Below, one piece after another: positions 21,236 to 32,439 of a stretch of 64,000 nucleotides of DNA. This stretch comes from Piezodorus guildinii. Taxonomy: Eukaryota; Arthropoda; Insecta; Hemiptera; Pentatomidae. The stretch lies in the NCBI GenBank assembly GCA_023052935.1, contig CM041292.1:29089454-29153453 (forward strand), in the 5' to 3' direction. Position 1 is the first letter of the stretch. Each line of letters opens with the position of its first letter. The translations under genes were made by a program, and so were the position numbers. The notes beneath the pieces were generated by a model, which did not search any database, had not been told where the DNA came from, and worked only from the letters and a program-made list of their open reading frames with translations.

Positions 21236-21681
21236 TTTGGTTTTATCTTCATTAATATAATTATTTTACCTTTGCTACCTTTATTCTTTCTATGAGGAAA
21301 GGATATCTTTTTACAAATGGTGAAGAACGATTTGTATGAAAGTATTTTCAGTACGCTTTGGAATGAAATGAAATGTGGATTTTGAACAGAAAAAAATGCG
21401 ACTTCCTAATGCGTTTTTAAAGGATTTTCGTATTTTTTAGATCAAATCATATGACGGATTCCGATAAACTATTATAATCCGAAAAGTTGCCGTTGAGAAA
21501 ATCTTATGCACATGTTGGTTGAGGGTGCTGTCATCACACTCATAACATAAACTTATTTTATTGTGCGCCTGCTTGGCAGCCTACATTGCAATAACAATAG
21601 TTTATTATAAAAAATAATAATTATGAGTTTAGTACAATAATAAGATTAAATATGGAAACAAACATAATAAAAAAATTCCGA
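21236..21681. other. sequence without recognised features
   Basis: No motif or shared repeat recognised. Confidence 0.4.
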
Positions 21682-22500
21682 GAAGGAATTAGTCCGGGTA
21701 GCGGTCATTAAATTAAACAGCTAAATAGTTTCAACTATTTATTGTTTGCCTACGTTTCACCCTCCTTTGTGGGTCTTCATCAGGGCTAAAAAGATACAAA
21801 AGAAATACAATTTCAATGACATTACAGACAACATTATATAACCTATTGAGCTAGAGAACGTCGGTATTAAAATATAAAAGAAGAACTATTTATGTAAAAA
21901 AAAAAAAAAATGTTTACTAAAAAAAATTTTCACAGGTATCAATAATTTACATGAAATAGGATACATAAAAATATGAAGTAGATTAGAGATACATACCGCA
22001 TGGTGGGAGAATGGAAACTAGGTACTGTTTGATAGATGGGTAGATAGGATGGAAAATACGTAGGAAAAAAAGGTAGAATGGAAAGTACGTACCGTATTTA
22101 TGGACAGCGTCTGATAATAATGACTAAAATTCTTAATACTACCATACAAAGAACCAATGAAATTTAACATATGATAATAATAATATAATAATGATACAGG
22201 ATAAAAAATTTTTATTTATTTTTTATAATTCTATTCTTGAAATATCACCTTTATAATAGTAAGAACAGTGATGGAAGATATATATGGAGAAAAACTGACT
22301 GTACCTCCCAACTAAATTATCCCTTATTATGTTAAAGGTATCCAAAGATAACAGAGTGGAAAAAATAGAACTAAAAAGTAAAATAATAATGGAAAATTGT
22401 AAAATACATTAATTGCCAATGAAACGTTGGCAAACAATAAATAGTTGAAACTATTTAGCTGTTTCATTTCATGACCGCTACCCGGAATAATTCCTTTCAG
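21682..22500. mobile_element. P2: inverted-repeat element with hammerhead-like motif
   Basis: Left arm 21682-21760 and right arm 22420-22500 are inverted repeats: gaaggaattagtccgggtag at the left faces ctacccggaataattccttt at the right, with the tcaactatttattgtttgcc block inside. The left arm holds a complete P motif on the minus strand; the right arm keeps only GAAACGTTGGC. The 660 bp interior is AT-rich and noncoding. The arm sequences differ from P1/P4 but the motif and geometry are the same. Confidence 0.6.
21748..21786 (-). ncRNA. P2 left-arm hammerhead-like motif
   Basis: Minus strand: GCC, CTGATGA, AG, ACCC-loop-GGGT, GAAAC, GTA, GGC. GCC/GGC forms stem I, ACCC/GGGT stem II with two unpaired bases at its base, AC/GT the minimal stem III, and GTA would be the cleavage triplet. 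The core nucleotides are intact; stem II joining is non-canonical. Confidence 0.4.
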
Positions 22501-22569
22501 TAATTCTCAACGGTCAACTAATTACATCCACAATAATTATAAAATAGTTATAATATAATAAATAAATAA

Positions 22570-22572
<3 letters not shown>

Positions 22573-22634
<62 letters not shown>
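22573..22634. repeat. (AT)n microsatellite
   Basis: About 62 bp of alternating TA following an (AAAT)n stretch. Confidence 0.9.
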
Positions 22635-22635
<1 letters not shown>

Positions 22636-23489
22636 GGAACTAGATCATTTAAATTAACAACAATAGAATTAGGAAGTAAGATGACGGTTTTGTAAGAAAG
22701 GTTTTAAAGTAATATTTGACGGCTATGTTAGATCAATTTTGAAGTAATATATTATTGCACTAACAATCATATGGGCGGAGTGAGGGATCTGGATATATAA
22801 CAGTCAGATAAGGGAAAAGAAATGAGTGGTGATAAGGAAAATAAACATATCAATAAAAAAATACATACTTCGCTTAGGAGAATATTTTATTATTGTGGTT
22901 TTCTTGTTTACTGCACCTCAACAATGTTGTTGATCAATACATCTATTTAGGGCGATACATCATATTCAAAACTAAAAGAGAAGAAGTAATAAAAATTAAT
23001 ACTTTGCACCTGCTTGTCCCCTCTGAGGTGACATTACAGATTAGCGATTATGTAGCACTTAGACCACATGTTTTTTTTGTTTTGTTTTTAAATATTATTA
23101 GAAACGCTGTAGTTTAATGTAAAATCTCCCTGCAGTTGTCTGTAAAATATTATAAAAAAAACAATTGGAGATAAATATATCAAGGTGCGTGTTAAATGAA
23201 TGCGAAGTGAGCTTTCTCTTATCATTTGAGCAATATGTAGAATTAGTGAAACATTCATATTTAACTTAACATTAAACATGCATATAATATTATATTACTC
23301 ATATTAGGAATTAATTCAGAATTTACCAATTTTTGAGAAATTATAAAAAAATAAAATTTTATTTGTTGTGTATTCTTCAATGTCCACACATATAAACCAA
23401 ATTCCCTTACAACGCATTACTTGTTACTAAAGCTTTATACATATTATCACAATTCCAATGTGTACGTTTAACGAAAAAGTAGTGCCGAG
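22635..23489. other. AT-rich sequence without recognised features
   Basis: Overlapping short frames near 22893-23279 have no motif. Confidence 0.4.
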
Positions 23490-23960
23490 TGCAGAAGGTT
23501 CAGTATAGGATGGAAAAATTACTGCAACATAAAAAATGTCTTTCAAAGTCAGCCAACTCAATCATCGATGGCTATAGTTCTGAAAATCTGTGTGTACCCA
23601 GTAATCTTTATATGACTCACAAGCCTGGTCTAGGATCAGCAAAAACTACGATAAGCTGACAAGAACACAGATTCAGTTCTCAAGAAGCATATTAAATATT
23701 AAAAGAAAATACTGCATAATAAATAATAAAATACAAAAGCAAGTCATCGCAAAAATATACAAAAAGAGGCACATATATTAAAATGCAGGTGTGCCGTGAC
23801 ATGTGACTAGGATCCCAAAAGACTACTACAGAGTGGATTGAAGGGAACGTCAGGGATCGCGAGGAAGACCACTGACGTGGTTGAGGGACGGTATAGTGCA
23901 TTCAATGGGGGACTGTTAGGCTACCTAGCTAGTTGGAAATAGGAATTTCTGGAATAATGA
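23490..23960 (+). pseudogene. non-LTR reverse transcriptase C-terminal remnant
   Basis: Early part: VQYRMEKLLQHKK-like. Later, in another frame, RIPKDYYRVD, RERQGSRGRPLTWLRDGI and VHSMGD at about 23805-23910. The pattern of 'R-x-P ... G-x-R-S-R-G-R-P-x-x-x-W' near the end is the usual basic tail of CR1/RTE-type RTs. Catalytic motifs are absent; it is a decayed 3' remnant. Confidence 0.45.
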
Positions 23961-24072
23961 GACAGACAATTTATGTGAATACCTGGATGTGATTCTAGTT
24001 CAAATCATTCATAAAATGTTTTATTTTAGTCATATTGTTACTGCTAAAAAGTAAATAGTAACAAAAATGAAG

Positions 24073-24328
24073 GGATCCCGTGGCTGAGTGGCCAGTTTCT
24101 CACACCAAAGGTTGTGAGTTCCAATCCCAGTCCCGGAGTGACTTTTTTAAGCATATAATTCAATATGAAATCACTCACAGCCTCTCCCCCCGCTTGCTAC
24201 TCGCGGAAATAGGTGTTGGAAGTGATGACACTACCCTATAAGAACTTATCAAGAAACGCGAGTGTATTCTCGTAGCAGATTACACCGTGCGGCCAAGGGT
24301 CTACACGTCCTGTCGCGGCACCGAAGAA
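24073..24328 (+). mobile_element. S2 SINE, second copy
   Basis: The head tcccgtggctgagtggccag and the B box-like gttgtgagttccaatcccag match 18172-18444, as do agcctctcccccc and the end cctgtcgcggcaccgaagaa. A seven-base agtaaca occurs on both sides (24057-24063 and 24329-24335) and may be a short TSD. Unlike the other S2 copies it is not in an AT microsatellite. Confidence 0.75.
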
Positions 24329-24339
24329 AGTAACATATA

Positions 24340-24895
24340 TGTAATTTGGTTATAATTCTTATACCAGGCCTGTAGCTCCCTAATCGGGGGATGTTCTGCA
24401 AAGAATTAAATAAAGCTATCATTATTATTTTTATTTTTTATTTTTTTTAATAATATTGCTTTATCGGGAAATAATACAATCTGCCACTATCTTGGACAAT
24501 AAGTATTAGGGCTAAAAGAAGTCATTTATACCATATGTACACAGTAAAAACAAAACAAAACAGACATAACAATATATAAAAAAAAAAGGAAATAATAATA
24601 GTAATGCATAAATAAATAATAATAATAAAAAAAAATATATATATAAAATAACATAAGATGAAATAAGATAAGTAAACTTAACTAACAAATGAAAATATAA
24701 AGTAAATAAAATCTTGGCCAAATCATACCTATATACATTATTTACATACTGCCCCTGGGAACTCCGAATCGAACCCCTACACCCAGAAGTGGGTGGAGTG
24801 GCACAACACCATGAGTTCCCAGCGCCTCTCATTCGGCCGCGTCACCAGTCTAGCCAGTGGAGACTGAGTGAGGGCGCTAGAGCTAATCATTATTA
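24340..24895 (-). mobile_element. retroelement 3' UTR-like repeat
   Basis: The GC-rich part 24745-24885, read on the minus strand (gagaggcgctgggaactcat ... ggggttcgattcggagttcc ... gtatataggtatga), parallels 46378-46530 (gaggcgctgggatcc, ctggggttcccgagctca, acataggtatgaatg). The A/T-rich part with caatctgccactatcttgga also parallels 42360-42385. A 3' end shared by at least three insertions suggests a non-LTR tail or SINE. A separate tail-like AATAAA-(ATT)n sequence is at 24395-24420 (+). Confidence 0.45.
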
Positions 24896-25481
24896 TTAGT
24901 CATATTTAACCAACTTTTCCAGCATATGTAAATCAAAATATGTCTAGACATCTATTTCGTAAAAAATATTCTTTAGTACCTTTTAGAAATCAACGTCTAA
25001 ATCATGTTAATATTGAGAAAAAAAAATTACTATAATAAATTATTTGTATTAAAATGAATTTCTTTCAAATATTTTCAATGAAAATTTCTAACAAATGAAA
25101 ATGGGACAGCTTTTAGCAATCTATAATACCAAATTGGAAGAGGAACAGGTGGAGAGTAGAATAAGGAATTTTAATCAAGCTGAGAACCCTATTTGCACCA
25201 TATTACCCAAAATTGCGCTGTTCTTTGAGCCCTAAGCTAGGTAATTTACCTTAATAACCTATTTACCTTAGAGAAGGGAAGGTATATTAGGAGGAAGGGC
25301 TGGTTCTCATGGTCTTCTTTAAGCGAACATGTTCTTTGATTGTTTCAATCCATTCCTGCTCTCTCAGGCTATTAAGGACTATCTCAGAACCATTTCCCTT
25401 TTACATTTTTCCAGGATTTTGCTTTTCTAGTAGAAGCTATGGTCCCATTATAACATAGAGTTTTAAAATATTATTTACACT
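24896..25481. other. sequence without recognised features
   Basis: No motif recognised. Confidence 0.4.
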
Positions 25482-25612
25482 TACCTATACACGAAACATT
25501 TAGTAAGGGAAAATATCGCCTTGTATATAATTTTCGAATTCGAGTTTTAGGGTAAAGGTATGGAGGTAAGTGAAAGTTTGTTGTGCACACTGGATTTTTT
25601 TTTAACAACACT
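25482..25612 (-). mobile_element. family A miniature derivative
   Basis: About 130 bp that joins the two termini of family A: the hairpin end block (cacttacc ... gtaagggaaaatatcgcc, then attttcgaattcgag) is followed almost directly by the other terminus (tatggaggtaagtgaaagt, tgttgtgcacactggatttt). More than 700 bp of interior is missing. Confidence 0.65.
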
Positions 25613-26786
25613 ACGATGAGGCAGAGGCCTTATTTGGGGAAGACGTTATAAATGGAATAACTATGCTGATAACCATTAGTAAGCCGATATCACAGAACAT
25701 GATATTGGAGAATGCAAAAAACACATTAAAGGATATATTAAATTAAATCAATGCTCTATTTCCTTTTAACAAGTCTTCATAACTTTATGAGCAATGTTTA
25801 TTTCTATAGTTTATTACAATTTCACTATGGAATCGTTTCGACTAGTTAGTTAATTATGATTCGAAGCAGTTTTGTCGCTTGGCAGACATGAAAGTTGGCG
25901 TGTCTGTTATTAGAAGTGCTTGCCTCTGTAGGAATAACCTTTGTGTATGTTATTCTGAATAAGTAATATTTTATTTTTATCTTAATTCATCAAAAAATGA
26001 CGCCAATTTTTAATCCGTGAGGCACGAAATATTTTTAATGAGTTACTGCACACCTTTTCCCGTTTTGTTTTATTACTATCAAGGGATTTTACCCTATTAG
26101 CAATCCAGGCTTCTGTATGATATAACCGTAGTTTAGTTAATATACAAAATATGGAGTTAGTAGCCTCACCGATCATCTAGATTCTGCCAGAAGGAAAATA
26201 AAATAGCCTATCATGTGTATGTAATTGTAAAGAAATAGCTACGATTTTGGTTTCACCACTTTAGCAATGATCGTAATTCAGATCCTAAGCTTTGTGAACT
26301 GATTAGTCCTAACATATTGTTCAGATTTACAAATGAGGTAGGCGATATTTGCAAGATAACGGCCAAGGCAAAATAAGTCTGCTTGAGGCTGCAGTGCAGG
26401 ATATAGGCTGGAAAAAAATATTTGATATTGCTTGCTTAAATTCTTGTTTCCCTTCTCATTAATTTTGCAACGAAACGTATATAATGACTTACAGACGTTT
26501 AAAAACACCAGTTTTTAATTGATTTAAAATTGCCTTTAGTTGCTACAACAACTTGGATCACTTTCATATTTTTTAAATAAAAATTTGTTGCCAACAGTTT
26601 TTTAATTAGAGTAGTTGTATACGCTGGGCTATCCATGAAAGAACATTACTTCCAAGTGACAACTCAAAATCGAGGGTGGTTCTATTGAAATAAATTAGTG
26701 GACTGTATAGATTTAAAATAAAAAAATAATGGAAGCTAACGACGAATCACAAAACATTTAATACACTAAAATACATATAAAGAAGA
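25613..26786. other. sequence without recognised features
   Basis: Two minus-strand frames (25982-26176, 26278-26508) have no identifiable domain or splice context. Confidence 0.4.
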
Positions 26787-26940
26787 TAAGAAACAAATAA
26801 ACCTAATAAATTTATATAAGAAACAAATTAACCTAATTATATGATTAAACAGCTGTAAGAAAATGTAGGAAACAAAATAAACCTAATTAAATATTGAAGA
26901 AAATAGGAGAAACAAACTTAATTAAATGCTTAAAGATGTA
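26787..26940 (+). repeat. degenerate tandem repeat, AGAAACAAAnnAACCTAATTAAAT type
   Basis: Four diverged units beginning agaaacaaataaacctaata, agaaacaaattaacctaatt, gaaacaaaataaacctaatt and gaaacaaacttaattaaatg, with variable spacers. Confidence 0.6.
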
Positions 26941-27057
26941 AAAAATATAGTTACCAAAATTAAACTGTTTCTTAAATTGAAATTTAGAAATTAAAAGTTC
27001 CATTAATAGATAGGCTATATTCACGTGAAAAAGTCCAGTTGAGTATTGTAGAAAATC

Positions 27058-27120
27058 TCCGCAGGGCGGCTTGGACGAAGTTCTCAGGTATGTTGAAAAT
27101 GACCGCAGGGCGGCTTTGAT
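27058..27120 (+). repeat. short direct repeat CCGCAGGGCGGCTTgGA
   Basis: ccgcagggcggcttggac (about 27059) and ccgcagggcggctttgat (about 27102) lie 43 bp apart, a GC-rich pair in otherwise AT-rich DNA. Confidence 0.6.
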
Positions 27121-27244
27121 CTATTGATAAATATCGTAAAAATTGTACAGTTTTCTTTTTTTTTACATGAAACAGTCATGAAACCTCATCAGGCCATAAC
27201 ATATAGCGTGAACAGTAGTACTACCATATAGTGCAGACCTTTTT

Positions 27245-27420
27245 TAAAGAAATACACCACCGCAATATCTGTGAATATTAATTTTATTTTACACTAAGAC
27301 AGAAACTTTTTTATTCTCTTCATTACAATAATTAGTATACATTGTAACCCAGACAGAAACAGTATTTTGTCAAAACCTTTCATAATATAGCACATGCTAA
27401 ATCGATATACTTTCGATACA
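27245..27420 (+). repeat. unknown interspersed repeat U1, copy 1
   Basis: Blocks caccaccgcaatat, tatacattgtaac, agaaacagtattttgtcaaa and atatagcacatgc occur in the same order at 52548-52730. The rest is too diverged to align by eye. No coding capacity. Confidence 0.5.
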
Positions 27421-28054
27421 AAATTAACTGATAGGACATAAATAAATAATAGGACTTCATCATATATATATATATATTATAATTTTTGTTTACGCGAACT
27501 ACTAAACCACGCAACGTTTTTTACAATTTTTTAGGGCATTCTAATCTGAAGATTTACTAGTAAAATATATTGCAATAAAGATTTCCTTTAAATAAGGATA
27601 ATTAAATTTTCTATAATCAAGTCATAAACATATTATTCCTGAATTATGGGTAGTTATATAAACCTATAATATAACCTTGGGAAGTGAAATACTTTAGAAA
27701 AGTTAATACAAAATAAACTAATTCGTACAAGTTAATGGAAATTTCATATAAGTGCATAAACCCATGAACATATGTTAGTTGTAATGTTGTGATGAGGTAG
27801 GTTTTAATAATTAAGTGTTACCACCGCACAGTATCAAACTGGTTATATTCTTCCTTATAGTATTCAACATTTTAGAAACAATATTACGTACAATATCGTA
27901 CCTACGTTTTCAAAATAAATGAAAAGATGTAATGGATAAAAAAGCTAATATTGTAATTAATTATTTTTACTTTTAGATCATTACATCGGATGATCCGCAG
28001 TAAAATAAATAGGACTTCCATGAAAACTTAGTTGTTTTTCTAAAATTCATTTAT
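27421..28054. other. AT-rich sequence without recognised features
   Basis: No motif recognised; may extend repeat U1. Confidence 0.35.
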
Positions 28055-28330
28055 TGAAATTTACAACTGTATGTTCATACATCAAGTAAATATGCTACAA
28101 TGATAATACACATGAAAAAAATATGAAGAGAAACTGCCCATTGGCAGCACTCTAGTAGTGAATCTACACAAGAAGGTTTCGAAGCCATCTTCTTTTCAGA
28201 CGCCTCGGCGGATTGTCAGGAATTGAAGTGGAAGCAAGGATTGAAACTAGTAGATTAAAGAGGGAGTAGATTTTTCATGGAAGGAGAGATACCTGGTACG
28301 GGCCGAAAACTTAGTTAAACTTTTAATATG
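28055..28330 (-). mobile_element. J2 3' end, 5'-truncated
   Basis: Minus strand: C-terminal coding part (tacctggtacgggcc block, then cttcttttcagacgcctcgg = RRPRRL/RW-type end), 3' UTR gggcag/ggcagcactct block, and tail matching tttacaactgta at 28055. Similar length to the 7310-7680 copy but truncated earlier. Confidence 0.7.
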
Positions 28331-29094
28331 TTTTTTAAATAGTTCATTTGTATTATAAAATAGTAATAAACTGAATAAAATAAAAACCGTTTAACATAAG
28401 AAACAAATAATGTGAACCAATTTTGACCTATTAACCAACTCATGTTTCTAATTTTTGTCTATGATTAACTATATTAATGAATAGACCTTACATAATAAAC
28501 ATGGTTTTTTCTTGCTAGGTGCGATTTTTTAATAAATTAAATTATAATGCCAAAGTAATTAACTTTTTCTTTGTGAATGTGCATTTTTTAAAAACATAAA
28601 TAAATAACTTTAGGAATTGAAAGATCTATAATCTCATAAACAAATTCCTGATAATCTGAGGGTTTTAATGTATTTTTTTTTTTTTTAATTTTAAAGAAAA
28701 ATATTGTAATGTCTCTTGATAGTATGTTTAACAGGAATGGTTAAAGTCACTGTTATTGAAACATTTATTATGAGGGGAAAAGTTGATTTTGATTTATAAT
28801 TTTGGACAATGAGGATATGCTTTTATTAAGATAAGACGCCACTATGTGGTATAATCCTAGGGGCAGATTAGGATATACTGGTTCTAGGCCAACGGATATT
28901 GCTAGAGGAGGAGAGATGAACTTCTAACGCCCGGTTATGAAAAAAAAATATCTTCTTATATTTGCTGGCCGCTGTATAAGCTCCACCCAACTCGGAGTAA
29001 AACTGTTGCCAATTTCGTTTTATTTATATATTTCGTTGGTTATACCTCATGATAATTATATTTTTCAATGAGCTATCAGATATAATAATGATCA
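28331..29094. other. AT-rich sequence; weak S3-like trace
   Basis: ctaggccaacggatattgct at 28888 faintly resembles the S3 body (ggccaacggccgtgcaag). Too little to call a copy. Confidence 0.3.
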
Positions 29095-30140
29095 AAAAAA
29101 AAAAGTCTGGTCGTCAAAAACCCTTCTTGAAATCTAGTTTATAGTAAACGATAAGAAATCTGAGGTAGAATAATTTAGATTCGATGGAAACATTTATTTT
29201 AGATTTAAATAATAATACAATATATATTATTATTAACCTTGGTTTATGGCCATTCACTCTGCATTAACTTCTACAATTTTTTATGTTGTATAACTTTTTT
29301 TTTTAATTATTCAGCCTACCAACAACATATTATATTACAAATCTTTATAGCTATAATGATTGCAGAGAAAAAAAAATTAAACTAAAATAAAAATATTTTT
29401 TTGAGATTTTAATCACCTGATTATGGAATTTATTTTTACTTCATGTTCTCTCATTTTTCATAAATTAAATTAGCATGCAACAATAGCTAATTCTTAAAAA
29501 AAAAAGAAGGTAATTTTGGAACAAGGAAAAAATTTTGAAAATCTAGCAATTAAGTTCAGCCAAATAATTTTAGATAGATAGAAACTACATAATAATATAG
29601 CCCATTTTATTTCACTTCAATATAGAGTTAGAAAAAAACATATACAAATATTGTTTGTTTGTTTGTTTGTTTATTCATTTAACGTCACTTTATGCTACTA
29701 TGGCTAATCGGACGATGCTACAGTGGGAGTCCTAAATTTTTCCTATCCAGGTTTTATTAGGATAGGGATCTTTAACGAGTACCTGACATCGCACAGGCTC
29801 GGGACCACCTTTTAACGTCCCCTCCGAAGGACGGCGTAACTAAAGATTTTTTACTCCCATTAAAAATCATAAGACCACCTGCGGGTTTGAACCCGTGACC
29901 TTTAGCATGGGAGGCTGTTACGCTAGCCACCCAGCTACAAGTGATCCCCTTATACAAATATTTCTTCTACAGTTGGTTATCAAATTCTTTCATTTTGCAT
30001 TTTTTCTCAGTCGTAACATTGTCTTAAATACGAAATTTAAGTTTACTATGACTTTTCCTGTCTGAGCTAGACTTCTAAATCACACACAAATTATTATTTG
30101 GGAATCAGTCATTTATGTTGAAATTTCGAAGTAAGTGAAA
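29095..30140 (+). mobile_element. family A copy, old, with nested S1
   Basis: Starts aaaagtctggtcgtcaaaaa and keeps ttatggccattcactctgc, cagccaaataattttagata and agcccattttatttcac. It resumes after the S1 insertion with gtaacattgtcttaaatacg and cacacacaaattattatttg, and ends near gaagtaagtgaaact. Strongly diverged, hence one of the oldest A copies. Confidence 0.6.
29653..29950 (-). mobile_element. S1 SINE, full length with perfect TSD
   Basis: Minus-strand S1: head ggggatcacttgtagctggg with A box, B box gggttcaaacc (rc of 29886-29896), body ggtggtcccgagcctgtgcg, 3' end aagtgacgttaaatgaata and a (CAAA)n tail (TTTG repeats at 29653-29672). The 12 bp direct repeat tatacaaatatt is at 29641-29652 and 29951-29962. 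Inserted in the A copy 29095-30140, so S1 moved after A spread. The best S1 reference in the window. Confidence 0.9.
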
Positions 30141-31504
30141 CTAATTATAATGAAAATGATATGATAATGGTTTTTATACATATGTTTCCCTTTGATATAG
30201 TAACTTGAAAAAAAAAAAAAAACCTTTAAGACATTTGTCCTTTTATGCAATATAATATTATAAGAAGTATAATGGCATAATATATGTTTTACCACTTTAA
30301 ATAAAGGCAGGTTTGATGAAGCTGCATATAAAAGAAAATTTAGTTCGTGTTTTTAACTAGGTTATGTACCATAAAAATGCTTTTACATTATCTTAAATAA
30401 TATATTTAAAAAAAAAATTGAATTTTAAATAAGTATTTAGGAACATCTGGGATAAAGCAGACCTAGTAATTTAAGAACCCTTACTCACTCTCTGAATTTA
30501 GTTTGAATCGTTCAAAGGGTTTTTGAAATATGAGAGGTTTTTAGAATCTTAAAAAAAAAAAAGGAAGTTAAAGGGTTTAGTATAAAAGAAATGTTTTGCA
30601 CGGTTTTTGAAAATAGTAATACACAAAAAAAAAAAAAAAAAAGAAAACCGAAATACTTATTTTTTTTTAATCGATTCTTTACTTTGTAAAGAAATACTGT
30701 TCACAATACAATATATATTATTTAGAATTAGATTTGTAGGATGTAGGGTGTCCTTGGCGTTTAAATGATAGACAATGGGGCCCACGAATTATTTTTCATG
30801 GAAACCTCTAGCTTAGTTGATTCATTGAATAATAAATTACAAAGTTATTAAAGGGTTAAAGTTATTAAAGTTATTAAAAAAACATTAATAAATTATAAAG
30901 AATGTCAGGAGAAGAAAAACATCATAATTAGCCAATTTTGTTATAATCGATTATAATGGAAATTTTTACTCTGATGTAAATCTTTTTTTATAAAAAATAA
31001 ACGATTGAAGCCTAAATGAGTTCCTCTTTTTTCTCAAGGGAAACTATTTTTGTAATTGATCTGCGTCTTAAAAAAAAAAAACTTAATTTTTCAATACAAA
31101 AAATAGGATAGAGAGGGAAGTTTAATTATTAATTTATTACAAGACAATTAATAACCTTATGATAAATCTTGGAAAAATATTTTTTTTGATGACAATTAAT
31201 AATTAAAAAAAAGTCAAGTGGAAGTTGAAAGAGGACGAGATTTGTTCTTAGAATAAAGTTTAATCCAAAAATCCTTCCCGTTGAAGTTTATAAAGCCTGT
31301 CTGACGCAGCACTTTGTTACTGCTTACTTGCCAAGTAAGTGTAAACTTGGCCAACTTCGCACGTGGGATCACTATCTAAACATATTGGCGTCAGCAGTTT
31401 CCTGGCAGGTTGAAGCAACAAAGAATGATTAGGAAATGAAAGTCCAAACATATATGAATTCTTTAAATAATAAAGTAAAACTTACATGACTAAAAGATCA
31501 GTTA
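30141..31504. other. AT-rich sequence without recognised features
   Basis: Several A-runs of 10-18 bases (30209, 30550, 30625, 31070). No motif or repeat match. Confidence 0.4.
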
Positions 31505-31770
31505 GCTATATGGGGTCACTTGTGTAGTGGCTAACACGACCGCCTTTTATATTCTAGTATTTTTTTTTTTTACGCAGCATTAAATCCTTTGCTACTTCAT
31601 TCAGGGAGGACATAAAATGGTGGGTACCAAGCTTGTGAGATACCAGACACACGCTGAAGATCTCTATCCTAATTGAACCTGACTTGGCAAAACTTGGGAC
31701 TCCCAATGTTCTATCAAACGATTAGCCACAGTAGCATAAAGTGACGTTTAATAGGTAAAGAAAAAAATTA
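31505..31770 (+). mobile_element. S1 SINE with altered head
   Basis: The head ggggtcacttgtgtagtggc is followed by a T-run (31560-31571) where the B box should be. The body resumes with tgtgagataccagacacacg and ends agcataaagtgacgtttaat. The internal promoter is destroyed. Confidence 0.7.
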
Positions 31771-31926
31771 GAGAATTCTATAGTATCTGAATTTGAATTT
31801 AGAGCCCGAAAACTCGACTCCATAAGTCCAGATTGGCTATATGATAGGTGGAAAGGAAAAACGTATTCCAGTAAATGTTAAATTACCTAAAAATAGTGAC
31901 TCAAATAATTTAAACATGAAAAATTG

Positions 31927-32107
31927 TATCAATTGGAACAATCTCTTCTAATTTTGTTTATATGTATTTATTTATCAAAATATGTCAATAATAAATCTTA
32001 TTACGTTTTGAGGTATCCCATGCTTCATCTTCAGATGTTCAATATTATATTTATTTCCATATTGTATCTCGATATAGGTCATTTAATATTATAATTTATT
32101 CACATTA

Positions 32108-32149
<42 letters not shown>

Positions 32150-32407
32150 TAGTAATTCTATCAAATTTTAGCTTTTCACTATCACATATTAATTTGATAG
32201 AATTACTATTCATATATATATGAACTTAATGTGAATAAATTATAATATTAAATGACCTATATTGAGATACAATATGGAAATAAATATAATATTGAACATC
32301 TGAAGATGAGGCATGGGATACCTCGAAACGTAATAAGATTTATTATTGACATGTTTTGATAAATAAATACATATAAACAAAATTAGAAGAGATTGTTCCA
32401 ATTGATA
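31927..32407. mobile_element. P3: near-perfect palindrome with hammerhead-like motifs
   Basis: Arms 31927-32167 and 32191-32407 are almost identical reverse complements; the main difference is a longer (AT)n in the left arm. The central loop is about 23 bp (ttagcttttcactatcacat region). Both arms carry CTGAAGATGAGGC...CTCGAAACG-type motifs facing outward (32004-32034 minus, 32300-32330 plus). No coding capacity. Such low arm divergence implies recent formation or ongoing correction between arms. Confidence 0.65.
32112..32147. repeat. (AT)n microsatellite within P3 left arm
   Basis: Alternating AT, longer than the equivalent tract in the right arm near 32214. Confidence 0.85.
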
Positions 32408-32439
32408 TAATCATATCCTAAATTACTCTTCTATAATAG

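Noticed and set aside
24512..24832. 106-codon hydrophobic frame on the minus strand
   Set aside because: Composed of F, L, Y and I codons from AT-rich DNA next to a retroelement 3' UTR; no membrane-protein family recognised.
31927..32407. Palindrome as a CRISPR- or integron-like structure
   Set aside because: A single long inverted repeat in a eukaryotic, repeat-rich context with no spacers or cas-like genes.
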